Source: CAVVJA01 sp963779485
Lineage (GTDB): Bacteria > Actinomycetota > Actinomycetes > Mycobacteriales > Jatrophihabitantaceae
Length of the DNA stretch: 64,000 nt
Reading direction: 5' to 3'
NCBI GenBank assembly: GCA_963779485.1
Contig: CAVZYJ010000018.1
Location: 1 to 64,000 of the forward strand
This document shows, piece by piece, positions 52,863 through 61,319 of the stretch. Position 1 is the stretch's first letter. Each line of letters starts with the position of its first letter. The notes under the pieces are model-generated. The model ran no database searches. It had not been told where the DNA came from and worked only from the letters and a program-made list of their open reading frames with translations. Both the position numbers and the translations under genes were made by a program.

Positions 52863-53642
52863 ATGAGATGCAGACCCGGCAGCCTGTGGTGCGTGACAGG
52901 CACGAGCAACCGCAACATTCCCCAGCCAGTGAAGGACGTCATCGCCGAAGCAATCGGGCAGAGCCACCGCGATGATCCGGTCCTCCGATGGACGGGTGGG
53001 CCGGCGGGGAATGCGGTGCTTACAGCATGGACCGGCCTGGTTGTTCTTGGGCTATCCCTGGCTGAGCTGGTGACCTTGCTCAGCGTGCATCGGTTGATCG
53101 GCTGGCACGTCGTCATCGGTACCCTCCTCGTCCCGCCGGCGCTATTGAAGACCGCGTCGGTCGGGTGGCGCATCCTTCGCTACTACGGAGGGAATGCGGC
53201 CTACCGACAGGCCGGGCCGCCCCCACTGTTGCTGCGCGTTCTGGGGCCCGGTGTCGTTCTGGCCACCCTTGGCCTGCTCGCGTCCGGGCTTGTCTTGGTC
53301 GCGCTCGGACCGGAGTCGAGCCGGACGGAGTTGATCTCTGTGCTGGGTCGCCGGGTGGACTACGTGACCGTGCACCAAGGCTTCTTTCTGGTGTGGCTGG
53401 TACTCACCGGACTACACCTGCTTGCCCGAATATTTCCCACTCTCCGGCTCACCGTCGCGCGGCGTCGTCATTCCAGAGCTGTGCCCGGCGGCAGCGGCCG
53501 GATCGTAGCCGTAGTCTTCAGCTTGGCGGCTGCCGTGGCTTCCGCTGTGCTCGTCCTGTCCGCCGCCCACGATTGGCACGGTGTCGGACGCCCGGGCCAA
53601 CAGGGCCTGCCAAACCACGCTCGTTCCGTACGCCTGCGCTGA
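52863..53642 (+). CDS. DUF4405/cytochrome b561-like membrane protein
   Basis: 259 residues. Four core helices with histidines: LAELVTLLSVHRLIGWHVVI, GTLLVPPALLKTASVGWRIL, LATLGLLASGLVLVALG and DYVTVHQGFFLVWLVLTGLH, then a fifth near the C-terminus (IVAVVFSLAAAVASAVLVL). Four His on two helix pairs fit di-heme b561 architecture. It starts divergently, 215 bases from the redox operon, and may take part in the same electron chain. The exact start is uncertain. Confidence 0.65.
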   Translation: MRCRPGSLWCVTGTSNRNIPQPVKDVIAEAIGQSHRDDPVLRWTGGPAGNAVLTAWTGLVVLGLSLAELVTLLSVHRLIGWHVVIGTLLVPPALLKTASVGWRILRYYGGNAAYRQAGPPPLLLRVLGPGVVLATLGLLASGLVLVALGPESSRTELISVLGRRVDYVTVHQGFFLVWLVLTGLHLLARIFPTLRLTVARRRHSRAVPGGSGRIVAVVFSLAAAVASAVLVLSAAHDWHGVGRPGQQGLPNHARSVRLR

Positions 53643-53715
53643 TGCGGCACCCGAGCCACTCCGCCACAGCCGCCTGCCGTAGCCGCCTTGGTTGTGGAGA
53701 CAAGCTTAGCTGCTG

Positions 53716-54345
53716 GACCGGCGTTGTTGCGTTAGCGATGTTCGAGCGCGTGAGGACTGGTCTGATGACGGTTGGCCGTTTTAGAGGCAGGAGGCGAGTT
53801 CGTCGAAGGCGGCGCGAACCCGATCATGTAGGGGTAGGTCGGCGGTGAGTTCGTAGTGGCCCCGCCGCAGGTTCTGTACGAAGGCGTGACCGGCCGCGAC
53901 GATGCCCAGCGAGCGGAAGGTCTTCAGTCCGCGCATGGGTCGCAGCCTGGCCTTGAGCCGGCTGTGATCGGCTTCCACGACGTTGTTCGCGTACCGCTCG
54001 GTGATATGCCTGGGTGAAGGTTCGAGATCATCGACGATGCGCGGGTAGACCGGTGCCCGGTCGGTGGTCACCTCGACCGGGGATGCTCCGAGCCGCAGCC
54101 CGCGGACGAAGAACATCCGTGCCGCGGCCGCATCCCGGCGACGGGAGAGCATGACGTCGATGACTTGGCCGTACTGATCAATGGCTCGGTAGAGGAATGT
54201 CCAGCGGGCGGCAACCTTGACGTAGGTCTCATCAACGAACCACCGATCTCCGGCACTATGGCGAGCTGGGCGAGCGGCGTCGATGAACTCTGCTGTGAAA
54301 GTCTGCACCCACCGGTAGACCGTGACGTGATCCACCTCAACACCC
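53716..54345 (-). pseudogene. IS6-family transposase, 5' truncated
   Basis: The reading from GVEVDHVTVYRWVQTFTAEF has RWFVDETYVKVAARW (catalytic Asp intact), VEVTTDRAPVYPRIV and ERYANNVVEADHSRLKARLR (Glu), ending at 53781. The right end CCGGCGTTGTTGCGTTA matches the right end of the 31-kb copy. The first 70 residues of the protein and the left end are missing; upstream sequence belongs to a CPBP protease fragment. The open frame extends to 54,515 only by chance. Confidence 0.8.
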
Positions 54346-54359
54346 ATCTTCTCGGGGCC

Positions 54360-54610
54360 CGCCGCCCTGCCTCGAGCATTGATCCTGACCCTCGGGGCCG
54401 GGCTGATCTGGCAGTTCGCCCTGGTTCTCATCGTGGTACGGCGCGAACAAGGATCTCTGCGCTGGCCGGTGCTGAAGAAGGCGCTGTGGCTCAACGCTCC
54501 CATCAGCCCTCGCACCGGAAGCGCAGCAACCGCCTATGGTGGATGATCATTCCGCTGATGGTGCTGCTGGCCCTCGAAGAGGTGTTGCCGGCACTGCCGA
54601 CACCGGCCAC
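54360..54610 (+). pseudogene. CPBP-family (CAAX protease-like) membrane protein fragment
   Basis: ALILTLGAGLIWQFALVLIV, VRREQGSLRWPVLKKALWLN and APISPRTG, then in another frame RLWWMIIPLMVLLALEEVLP. This is the N-terminal part of an actinobacterial CPBP glutamic protease before its E-E-x-x-x-R motif. Both ends are missing. The IS6 remnant has replaced its start. Confidence 0.55.
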
Positions 54611-54810
54611 TCGAGACGCCAGATGCAGCAACGCTTCGAGCGTGGAGCCTCTGTGCGACAACGGACCGGTCCAAATACGCCCTGGTTTGCGCGGCTTCCA
54701 CAACGCTCGCCGGCGGCGACGAACCGCGGGTCTATCTTTGTTACGGCGCCTTTCTGGCGGTTTCCATCAGATACCGCCGCCAGCTTCGAGGACGTCACAG
54801 CTCGGGACGC

Positions 54811-55488
54811 TCACTGTTCCGCCTTCGGTGGGCGGGCGGCGACTAGGCCGCTTTCGTAGGCGATGACGATCAGCTGTGCCCGGTCGCGTGCGTCGAGTTT
54901 CATCAGTAGCCGACTGAGGTGGGTCTTCACGGTCGCGGGGGTGACGTAGAGGTGTTGGGCGATCTCGGCGTTCGACCAGCCTTTGGCGACGTGGAGCAGG
55001 ACTTCGACTTCGCGCTCGGTGAGCGCGTCGAGCGCGGTGTTCGTGGCCCGGCTGGGTTCCGGGCGACGGACGAATTCCTCGATGAGATGCCGTGTGACCG
55101 AGGGCGACAACAACGCCTCACCGGCGGCCACGATGCGGATGCCGGCCAGCAGTTCGGCCGGTGGGGTGTCCTTGAGCAGGAACCCGCTGGCGCCTGCCTG
55201 CAGCGCACCGAAGACGTGCTCGTCGAGGTCGAAGGTGGTCAGGATCAGCACCCGGATCGGTGGATCGGTTGATAGTGCGGTGATCTGGCGGGTGGCTTCC
55301 AGCCCGTCCATCACCGGCATCCGGATGTCCATCAGCACGACGTCGGGTCGGTGCGTGTTGGTGAGCTGGACCGCCTCCGAGCCATTGGCGGCTTCGGCGA
55401 TCACTTCGAGGTCGGGCGCGGAGTCGACGAGAACTCGGAAGCCGGCCCGCACGAGCGCCTGGTCGTCGGCGACCACGACGCGGATCAT
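54811..55488 (-). CDS. NarL/FixJ-family response regulator
   Basis: 225 residues. The receiver shows VVVADDQALVRAGFRVLVDS, phospho-acceptor Asp in PDVVLMDIRMPVMDGLEATR, Thr in VLILTTFDLDEHVF and Lys in GFLLKDTPPAELLAGIR. The LuxR-type helix-turn-helix is ALTEREVEVLLHVAKGWSNA then EIAQHLYVTPATVKTHLSRL. Coupled to the kinase by an ATGA overlap at 55,485-55,488. Likely controls the ABC exporter genes upstream. Confidence 0.9.
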   Translation of the reverse strand: MIRVVVADDQALVRAGFRVLVDSAPDLEVIAEAANGSEAVQLTNTHRPDVVLMDIRMPVMDGLEATRQITALSTDPPIRVLILTTFDLDEHVFGALQAGASGFLLKDTPPAELLAGIRIVAAGEALLSPSVTRHLIEEFVRRPEPSRATNTALDALTEREVEVLLHVAKGWSNAEIAQHLYVTPATVKTHLSRLLMKLDARDRAQLIVIAYESGLVAARPPKAEQ

Positions 55489-56747
55489 GACGGGTTGCCC
55501 TCGTAGGGCAGCCGCGCGGCTATCCGGAAGCCGCCACCGGGTCGTGGGCTCGCGGTGAACTCGCCACCGAAGACGGCGACCCGTTCGCGCATCCCGATCA
55601 GCCCATGACCCGGGGCGACCGCATGCGGCCCGCGCGGACGCTGCGCCGACGCGTCGTTGACGACTTCCACGCTGATCGCATCGGCGGTGTAGGCGAGCGT
55701 GACGTCGGCGCGCGGGCCGCCGTGCTTGATCGCGTTGGTCAGCGCCTCCTGGACGATGCGGTACGCGGTCAGGTCGACGCCCGGCGGGATGTCGAGCGGC
55801 GCCCCCTGGATCTGTAGGCGGGCGGTCAAACCGCCGTCGGCCACGTGGCTGATCAGCGCCGGAACATCCTGCAGACCGGGAGCGGGCGTGATCTCCGAGC
55901 GTGCCTGCCCGTCCTGGCGTAGCACCCCCAGCAGTCGGCGCATCTCGGTGAGGGCCTGCCGGCTCGTGGTCTCGATCGCCGCGAGCGAGCGTTGCGCCTC
56001 CCTCGGCTGGGACTCGGCGACGTGGTGGCCGACGCCGGCCTGCACCGCGATGACGCTCATCGCGTGCGCCACGACATCGTGCAACTCACGCGCGATGCGC
56101 AGCCGTTCGGCAATCACCGCCTGCCGCGCGCGCTCTTCGCGTTCGCGTTCGAGCATTTCGTTGCGCTCGCGCAGCGCGGCCCAACGGTTGCGCCGTTGCC
56201 GCAGATTCTCGCCAGCCAGCCAGGCGACGAGAGTGGCGAGCGCGATGGAGAGCGCGTCTGCCGTCTGCACCACCCCGGCCGGTTGGAGCAGCGTCGCGAT
56301 GACGAGCGCCGCGGCGGTGGCGAGGAACGCGCCCGCCGCCAGCGTCCGGCCGCTGTGCAACGCGATCGCAAACAGAAGCACGAACGCACCCACGCCGGGA
56401 AACGCGGCGTACCCGATCGCGGCATAGATCAGCAGACTGGAGAGGACGACGGCCAGTGCCGGCACCGGGTAACGGCGGTGGGCGACGTAGGGCAGCGTCA
56501 ATCCGAGCGCGAGCAGGTAGGCGAGCGCGTCGTTCGGGTGCTGCCCCGAACCCGCTGGTTTCGACGCGATGCTGATGATCATGAACAGCAGCAGGGCTGC
56601 GGCGACCAGGCTGTCGACGACCCGCGGATCGCTCGGCAGCCGCCGAGCACCAGGCCAAGGCATGACACGACGGTAGTGGTCGCGCGTCGAGTCGCCGGCG
56701 ACCTGCCATGGAGGCAGGCCGCCGGCGGCCCGGTAGCGGTTGGACAC
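55485..56747 (-). CDS. Sensor histidine kinase (HisKA_3, NarX-like)
   Basis: 420 residues, or 392 from the ATG at 56663. Five or six helices (about 45-190) form a membrane sensor with little outside the membrane. A coiled coil RNEMLEREREERARQAVIAE leads to the phospho-accepting His in LRIARELHDVVAHAMSVIAV. The ATPase has IVQEALTNAIKHGGPRADVT and GHGLIGMRERVAVFGGEF. Intramembrane-sensing kinases next to ABC exporters usually detect cell-wall stress or peptides. It starts 4 bases after the permease stop. Confidence 0.9.
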   Translation of the reverse strand: MSNRYRAAGGLPPWQVAGDSTRDHYRRVMPWPGARRLPSDPRVVDSLVAAALLLFMIISIASKPAGSGQHPNDALAYLLALGLTLPYVAHRRYPVPALAVVLSSLLIYAAIGYAAFPGVGAFVLLFAIALHSGRTLAAGAFLATAAALVIATLLQPAGVVQTADALSIALATLVAWLAGENLRQRRNRWAALRERNEMLEREREERARQAVIAERLRIARELHDVVAHAMSVIAVQAGVGHHVAESQPREAQRSLAAIETTSRQALTEMRRLLGVLRQDGQARSEITPAPGLQDVPALISHVADGGLTARLQIQGAPLDIPPGVDLTAYRIVQEALTNAIKHGGPRADVTLAYTADAISVEVVNDASAQRPRGPHAVAPGHGLIGMRERVAVFGGEFTASPRPGGGFRIAARLPYEGNPS

Positions 56748-56751
56748 TGGG

Positions 56752-57495
56752 TTAGCGCAACTCGCGGCGAATGCTCACCCGGCCGGCGACCAGCACGATC
56801 GCGCTGGCCCAGGCCACAAGTACGGTCGCTGCCGCGGCCTGCGGCAGGAACTGGGAGCTGTCCACGCTGGTCAAACCCTGCGCCGCGCCGGCCGGCAGCC
56901 ACTTTGCCAGTGCCGGGAAGGCGTTCTCGAGAATGCCGACCTCGACGAGCTGGATCCACACCAAGCCAGCGATGATGGCGGCAACCGTGTTGCGCGTCAG
57001 CGCGCCGACGGCGACGCCCAGAAGGCCGTACGCGGCGCCGCTGAGGACGGTTCCCCAGCCGAGTCGCGTCGCATCCACAGCGAGGTGACTCACGCCGTTG
57101 CGGGCGTACAGCACGTCTGAGACCACGTAGGTAACGGCGTAGGTGGCGGCGGCGAGCGCGGCGCCGATCCCTCCGACGGTGACCAATTTGGCGACGATGA
57201 CGCGCGACCGACGCGGCTCGGCCAGGAACGTCGTGAGCATCGTGCGGTGCCGGTATTCACCGGCGACGACCAGTACGCCCAGGATGAACATCGCCATCGA
57301 CACCACGGCTGACGGCTGGCCGAGAACATGTGCCACCTGCGCGGCGCTGCCCCGCGGCGGATCGCCCGGGTTCGGTTTGAGGATGATGGTGACCGAGGCG
57401 GAGAGCAGGCTGAGCGCGAACGCCGACGCGACGGTCACATACAGCGCCGGGGTGGTACGGAGCTTGAGTAGCTCCAGCCGGATTGAGTTGATCAT
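56752..57495 (-). CDS. ABC-2 type transporter permease
   Basis: 247 residues with six helices: LYVTVASAFALSLLSASVTI, AVVSMAMFILGVLVVAGEYR, ATYAVTYVVSDVL, AYGLLGVAVGALTRNTVAAI, IAGLVWIQLVEVG and AAATVLVAWASAIVLVAGRV. The segment GEYRHRTMLTTFLAEPRRSR is the coupling loop typical of ABC-2 proteins. It overlaps the ATPase stop by 4 bases. It exports an unknown compound or assists resistance. Confidence 0.85.
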   Translation of the reverse strand: MINSIRLELLKLRTTPALYVTVASAFALSLLSASVTIILKPNPGDPPRGSAAQVAHVLGQPSAVVSMAMFILGVLVVAGEYRHRTMLTTFLAEPRRSRVIVAKLVTVGGIGAALAAATYAVTYVVSDVLYARNGVSHLAVDATRLGWGTVLSGAAYGLLGVAVGALTRNTVAAIIAGLVWIQLVEVGILENAFPALAKWLPAGAAQGLTSVDSSQFLPQAAAATVLVAWASAIVLVAGRVSIRRELR

Positions 57496-58415
57496 GACAC
57501 GTACTCCTTCGGACGAATGAGGTTCTCGAAGATTCCTTCTAGATCGTCGTTCTCGGCGTGCATGCCGAGGATGATCGCGCCGGCGTTGATCGCGGTGCGG
57601 CCGATCACCTCGGTCGAGACGCCTGTGACGATGAGCCGGTCGGGGCCGGTCCGGGTCGCCTGCGCCCCTGCGGCGCTCACCAGCGCGCTTTCGAGCACCT
57701 GCGCGTCCGGTGTGGTCACGACGGTCCCTGCCGACGCCGGTACGAGACTCGCGATCGGTCCGGCCGTGACCAGCCGGCCGTTGTTGATGATGATGGCGTC
57801 GTCTGCGCTGTGCGCGATCTCGGCGAGCAGATGACTCGACAGCAGCACGGTGCCGCCGTTGTCGGCGAACCCGCGTAGGAACCCGCGCATCGTCTGGATG
57901 CCGGCTGGGTCCAGGCCGTTGTACGGCTCGTCCAGCACGAGTACCGACGGGTCGCCGATCAACGCCGAGGCAAGCGCTAGCCGCTGACGCATGCCAAGTG
58001 AGTAGCCGCCGACCCGGCGCCGCGCGGCGCCGGTCAGGCCGACGAGTTCGAGCAGCTCCTCGACGCGGGCGGCCGGGACACCGGCCTGAGCGGCGGTGAT
58101 CCGCAGATGGTTGCGCGCGCTGCGGTTCGGATGGAAACCCTGATCGAGGACGGCGCCGACGCTGCGCAACGGGTGCACGAGGTCGGCGTAGCGCCGGCCG
58201 TGGATCAACGCGGTACCCGCCGTCGGGGCGGCCAACCCGAGCAGCACACGCATGCTGGTCGTCTTCCCCGAGCCGTTCGGACCGAGGAACGCGGTGATGC
58301 GTCCGGATACGGCCTCGGCACTGAAGTCATTCAGCGCCGCCACCGTGCCGTAACGCTTGGTCACGTGGGAGAACGAGATGCTCGGCACATCGTCTGCCAA
58401 TCGATGCAATGTCAT
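57492..58415 (-). CDS. ABC transporter ATP-binding protein
   Basis: 307 residues. Walker A FLGPNGSGKTTSMRVLLGLA, Q-loop VGAVLDQGFHPNRSARNHLR, signature GGYSLGMRQRLALASALIGD, Walker B PSVLVLDEPYNGLDPAGIQT and H-loop VLLSSHLLAEIAHSA. The C-terminal extension (about 210-307) is the usual regulatory part of BcrA/DrrA-type exporters. First gene of the four-gene unit with the permease, kinase and response regulator, all overlapping or nearly so. Confidence 0.92.
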   Translation of the reverse strand: MTLHRLADDVPSISFSHVTKRYGTVAALNDFSAEAVSGRITAFLGPNGSGKTTSMRVLLGLAAPTAGTALIHGRRYADLVHPLRSVGAVLDQGFHPNRSARNHLRITAAQAGVPAARVEELLELVGLTGAARRRVGGYSLGMRQRLALASALIGDPSVLVLDEPYNGLDPAGIQTMRGFLRGFADNGGTVLLSSHLLAEIAHSADDAIIINNGRLVTAGPIASLVPASAGTVVTTPDAQVLESALVSAAGAQATRTGPDRLIVTGVSTEVIGRTAINAGAIILGMHAENDDLEGIFENLIRPKEYVS

Positions 58416-59001
58416 GACCGGAACTCTGCTGCCTAAGCCTCGTCAAATCGTCGGCTTGGTGGCCGAACTGTGCCGACCGAGCGACGGACCTCCGGCGGTC
58501 CGCCATCCGCCGCGAGGTGTACGCCACGCGGCCGACTGCACGGCGGCCGCCAACTGCGCTGGCAACAGCAGAATTCCCCATATGCGCGCCTCATCAAGAT
58601 GCGCGCATGAAGCGACACCGTACAGATCGACGGCTCCGGCGCGTGCCCCGGCGGCATGTGTTGAGTTGTCGTGAGAGCAGCACGTGTCCGGGTCGTAGGC
58701 TTCTAGCGCCGTCCGTGGTTCGGCGCTGCCGCCGCGCGAACTCGCGCTCCGTGCGGCTCCAGCACTGAGGTCCCGGTGACCTCCGTCAGAAACGAGGCAG
58801 GGCTGGCCGGCACGGCTTCAGGGTGGGATCAGGGTGGTACCTGATGTGTGGCTGAGCGTCCGCCGGAGATCATTACGGCACGTTGCTATTCGCGCTAGCC
58901 TCAGTTCGCCCCAGGCGGGCAACTGCATCTTTGTGGAGGCTGCCTACGGTGATTGAAGCTCGGGAAGCATCAGGCAGTGCCGCCTGCTGTCGGCGGGGGC
59001 G
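58416..59001. other. Intergenic region between two divergent exporter units
   Basis: No gene seen on either strand. It must contain promoters for both the minus-strand exporter-kinase unit and the plus-strand exporter. An inverted repeat GAGGTC-CCGGT-GACCTC lies near 58,765 and could bind a regulator. Confidence 0.45.
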
Positions 59002-59985
59002 GTGTCAGTGACGGTGACGGACGTGGTTGCGACGGCGGCCGAAGGTGCGGCTAATGGTTCGTGGGCGGTCGAGACCCGTGGGTTGGCGAAGCGTTTCGGT
59101 TCCAATGTCGCCGTCAATGGGGTGGATCTGCGGATTCCGCGGGGTTGCGCATTCGGGTACCTCGGTCCTAATGGAGCGGGGAAGACGACGCTGATCCGGG
59201 TGCTGCTCGGCTTGACGCGCGTCGACGCGGGCACGATGTCGCTGCTGGGATACTCGGTTCCGACGCACCGGGACAAGGCGCTGGCGCGGGTCGGGGCGAT
59301 CGTCGACGAGCCGCGGTTTCACGGTCATCTGACGGGACGGCAGAACCTGCAGGTGCTGGCTGCCGCACGCGAACCCGCGGCAAGAACTCGCATCGACGCC
59401 TCGCTGAGACGCGTCGGGATCCTGCACCGCGCCGATGACCGCGTGTCGAAGTACTCGATGGGCATGCGGCAACGGCTCGGAGTCGCCGCCTGTTTGATCG
59501 GTGATCCCGAACTGTTGATCCTGGATGAGCCGATGAACGGCCTTGATCCCGCGGGGATGCACGAGATGCGCGACATGATCCGCTCGCTGGTCGCGGAAGG
59601 CCGCACGGTGGTGCTGTCCTCGCACTTGCTCGATGAGGTGCAGCGGACCTGCGACGCGGTGGCCATCGTGGATCGCGGCAAGGTCATCCGGCAAGGGCCG
59701 ATCGCCGAGCTGCTCGCGGGCACGTCGGTGCTGCTCCAGGTCGATTGCTCCGAACCGGACCGAGCCCGATCCTTGCTGGCGATGACCAATCTCGGCGCGA
59801 GCATCGACATGGACGTGGATGGATTGGCGATCACCCTGCCGGCGGGCACGACCCGCGATGTCATCGCCGAGGTCGCCCGCATCCTGGTCACCGAAGGCGT
59901 CGCCGTGTACCGCCTTCAACCGGTGCAAGCCTCGCTCGAGGCGTGGTTCCTTCAAGTCACCAGCCGATTGGGTGATTCCCAATGA
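59002..59985 (+). CDS. ABC transporter ATP-binding protein
   Basis: 327 residues from a GTG. Walker A YLGPNGAGKTTLIRVLLGLT, signature SKYSMGMRQRLGVAACLIGD, Walker B PELLILDEPMNGLDPAGMHE and H-loop TVVLSSHLLDEVQRTCDAVA. The first 25 residues (VTVTDVVATAAEGAANGSWA) precede the domain, so a later start is possible. The C-terminal domain resembles DrrA/BcrA proteins. The stop overlaps the permease ATG. Confidence 0.9.
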   Translation: MSVTVTDVVATAAEGAANGSWAVETRGLAKRFGSNVAVNGVDLRIPRGCAFGYLGPNGAGKTTLIRVLLGLTRVDAGTMSLLGYSVPTHRDKALARVGAIVDEPRFHGHLTGRQNLQVLAAAREPAARTRIDASLRRVGILHRADDRVSKYSMGMRQRLGVAACLIGDPELLILDEPMNGLDPAGMHEMRDMIRSLVAEGRTVVLSSHLLDEVQRTCDAVAIVDRGKVIRQGPIAELLAGTSVLLQVDCSEPDRARSLLAMTNLGASIDMDVDGLAITLPAGTTRDVIAEVARILVTEGVAVYRLQPVQASLEAWFLQVTSRLGDSQ

Positions 59986-61130
59986 CCACCATGCGGGACG
60001 CCGGTGCATCCGAGGTCCCGCCGGTGTCTCTAGAGCCGAGGCGCGATCACCGTGGCTCGCCGATCCCGACCGGCGCGATGATCGCTACCAGGTTCATGGA
60101 GTTGCGCAGGCGCCGCGGTCTCATGATCACCCTGGTGCTCGTGACGGTGGGGTTCCCGACTGTCTTCCTGGCGGTGCGGCTGCTGCTGCACGCTATCGCC
60201 CCGAAGACCTACGGGTCGGCCGGTGGCTACGACATTTACACCGCGATGTCCGCTGGGGTGCTCTACACCTTCGGGTTCATCGTGGCGGCCACGCTCGGCT
60301 GCACCGCCGGATCGGTGGATCTGTCGGAAGGAATGTTCCGGCACTTGGTGATCACCGGCCGCTCCCGACTTGCGCTCTACTTGGCTCGGATCCCGGCCGG
60401 ACTGGCGATCATCGTCTCGCTGGTCGCGGTCGGCTTCACCATCGTCTGCGCTGTCTGCGTGTTCGCCGCCCCAGCCAAGCTGAGCTACGACGGCGTGGCC
60501 GTGCCCGCCGGCCTGTCCCAGAGCGGCTTGGAGAATTGGGCTGCCAACAACGCCACCGAAGTCGTCTGCAACTTCAACTTCCAACGCCAAACGAAGCAGG
60601 GCGTCGGCTGTGACAACCCACCCGGCCAACCGGCCCACATCGTCGTCGTCGGACCCGCCGGACAGCCCGTGCCGGCCAGCGCCGATCAGGCCAGAGCGGC
60701 TGCCATTGACATTGCCCAACAGAACTACGCGGACTACAAGAAGCAGTTCCGCTACCCCTCGAACTCCCTGATGATCAAGACAGGGCTGTGGCTCGAACTC
60801 GAAGCAGCGATCGGGTTCATCGTCGGCCTCGGACTTGGATCCCTCCTCGGCCAACGCACTACCGCAGTGATCCTGATGATCGTGCTGGAAGTGATCCTGA
60901 CACCGATCGCCATCCGAACACGAATACCCCACTTTATCAACGGACAACGCGGCATCGTCGGCGTCGCCACCGCACACCTCGAACCCGGACAACTACCGCT
61001 GGCCTTCGGCGGCGGCGGTCAAGACTTCCGAGTCACCGAATCAACCACCACTGCCATCTGTGTCATTCTCGCCTGGCTCATCGGATGGACCATCCTCGGC
61101 GCCTGGCGAATGATGACCAGAGACGCCTGA
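59982..61130 (+). CDS. ABC transporter permease with large extracytoplasmic loop
   Basis: 382 residues. Helices at about 45-68 (GLMITLVLVTVGFPTVFLAV), 85-108 (MSAGVLYTFGFIVAATLGCT), 135-165 (IPAGLAIIVSLVAVGFTIVC), 275-300 (LEAAIGFIVGLGLGSLLGQR) and 355-378. Between about 170 and 260 lies a soluble loop with two Cys (VVCNFNF and GVGCDNPPG) that may form a disulfide. The segment GSVDLSEGMFRHLVITGRSR is a coupling-loop motif of ABC-2 permeases. Partner of the ATPase just upstream. Confidence 0.85.
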   Translation: MTTMRDAGASEVPPVSLEPRRDHRGSPIPTGAMIATRFMELRRRRGLMITLVLVTVGFPTVFLAVRLLLHAIAPKTYGSAGGYDIYTAMSAGVLYTFGFIVAATLGCTAGSVDLSEGMFRHLVITGRSRLALYLARIPAGLAIIVSLVAVGFTIVCAVCVFAAPAKLSYDGVAVPAGLSQSGLENWAANNATEVVCNFNFQRQTKQGVGCDNPPGQPAHIVVVGPAGQPVPASADQARAAAIDIAQQNYADYKKQFRYPSNSLMIKTGLWLELEAAIGFIVGLGLGSLLGQRTTAVILMIVLEVILTPIAIRTRIPHFINGQRGIVGVATAHLEPGQLPLAFGGGGQDFRVTESTTTAICVILAWLIGWTILGAWRMMTRDA

Positions 61131-61319
61131 CAGAGCAGGGCATGCTGAGCGACCAGACGGGGGAGCCGTCGCCTAAAGCCCCTGTTCATTTCGTTCTACT
61201 CCCGGATGGTGTCGGCCTAGAACGTCCTGTCAGCACGCCCCACCTAGGCCCGTGTAGGAGACTGCGCTGCTCCTCGGTGTGACAGGGCCCCCTGGGCGGG
61301 GTTCCCGACATCGCCCGTG
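61131..61319. other. Upstream of the truncated arylsulfatase
   Basis: The N-terminal sulfatase domain (with the D-D metal ligands) is expected here but cannot be found in any frame, so the gene start was lost or replaced. Confidence 0.4.

Noticed and set aside
53781..54515. A full-length 244-residue transposase
   Set aside because: The first 70 or so residues are antisense to a CPBP protease fragment and not transposase-like. Homology begins at GVEVDHV.
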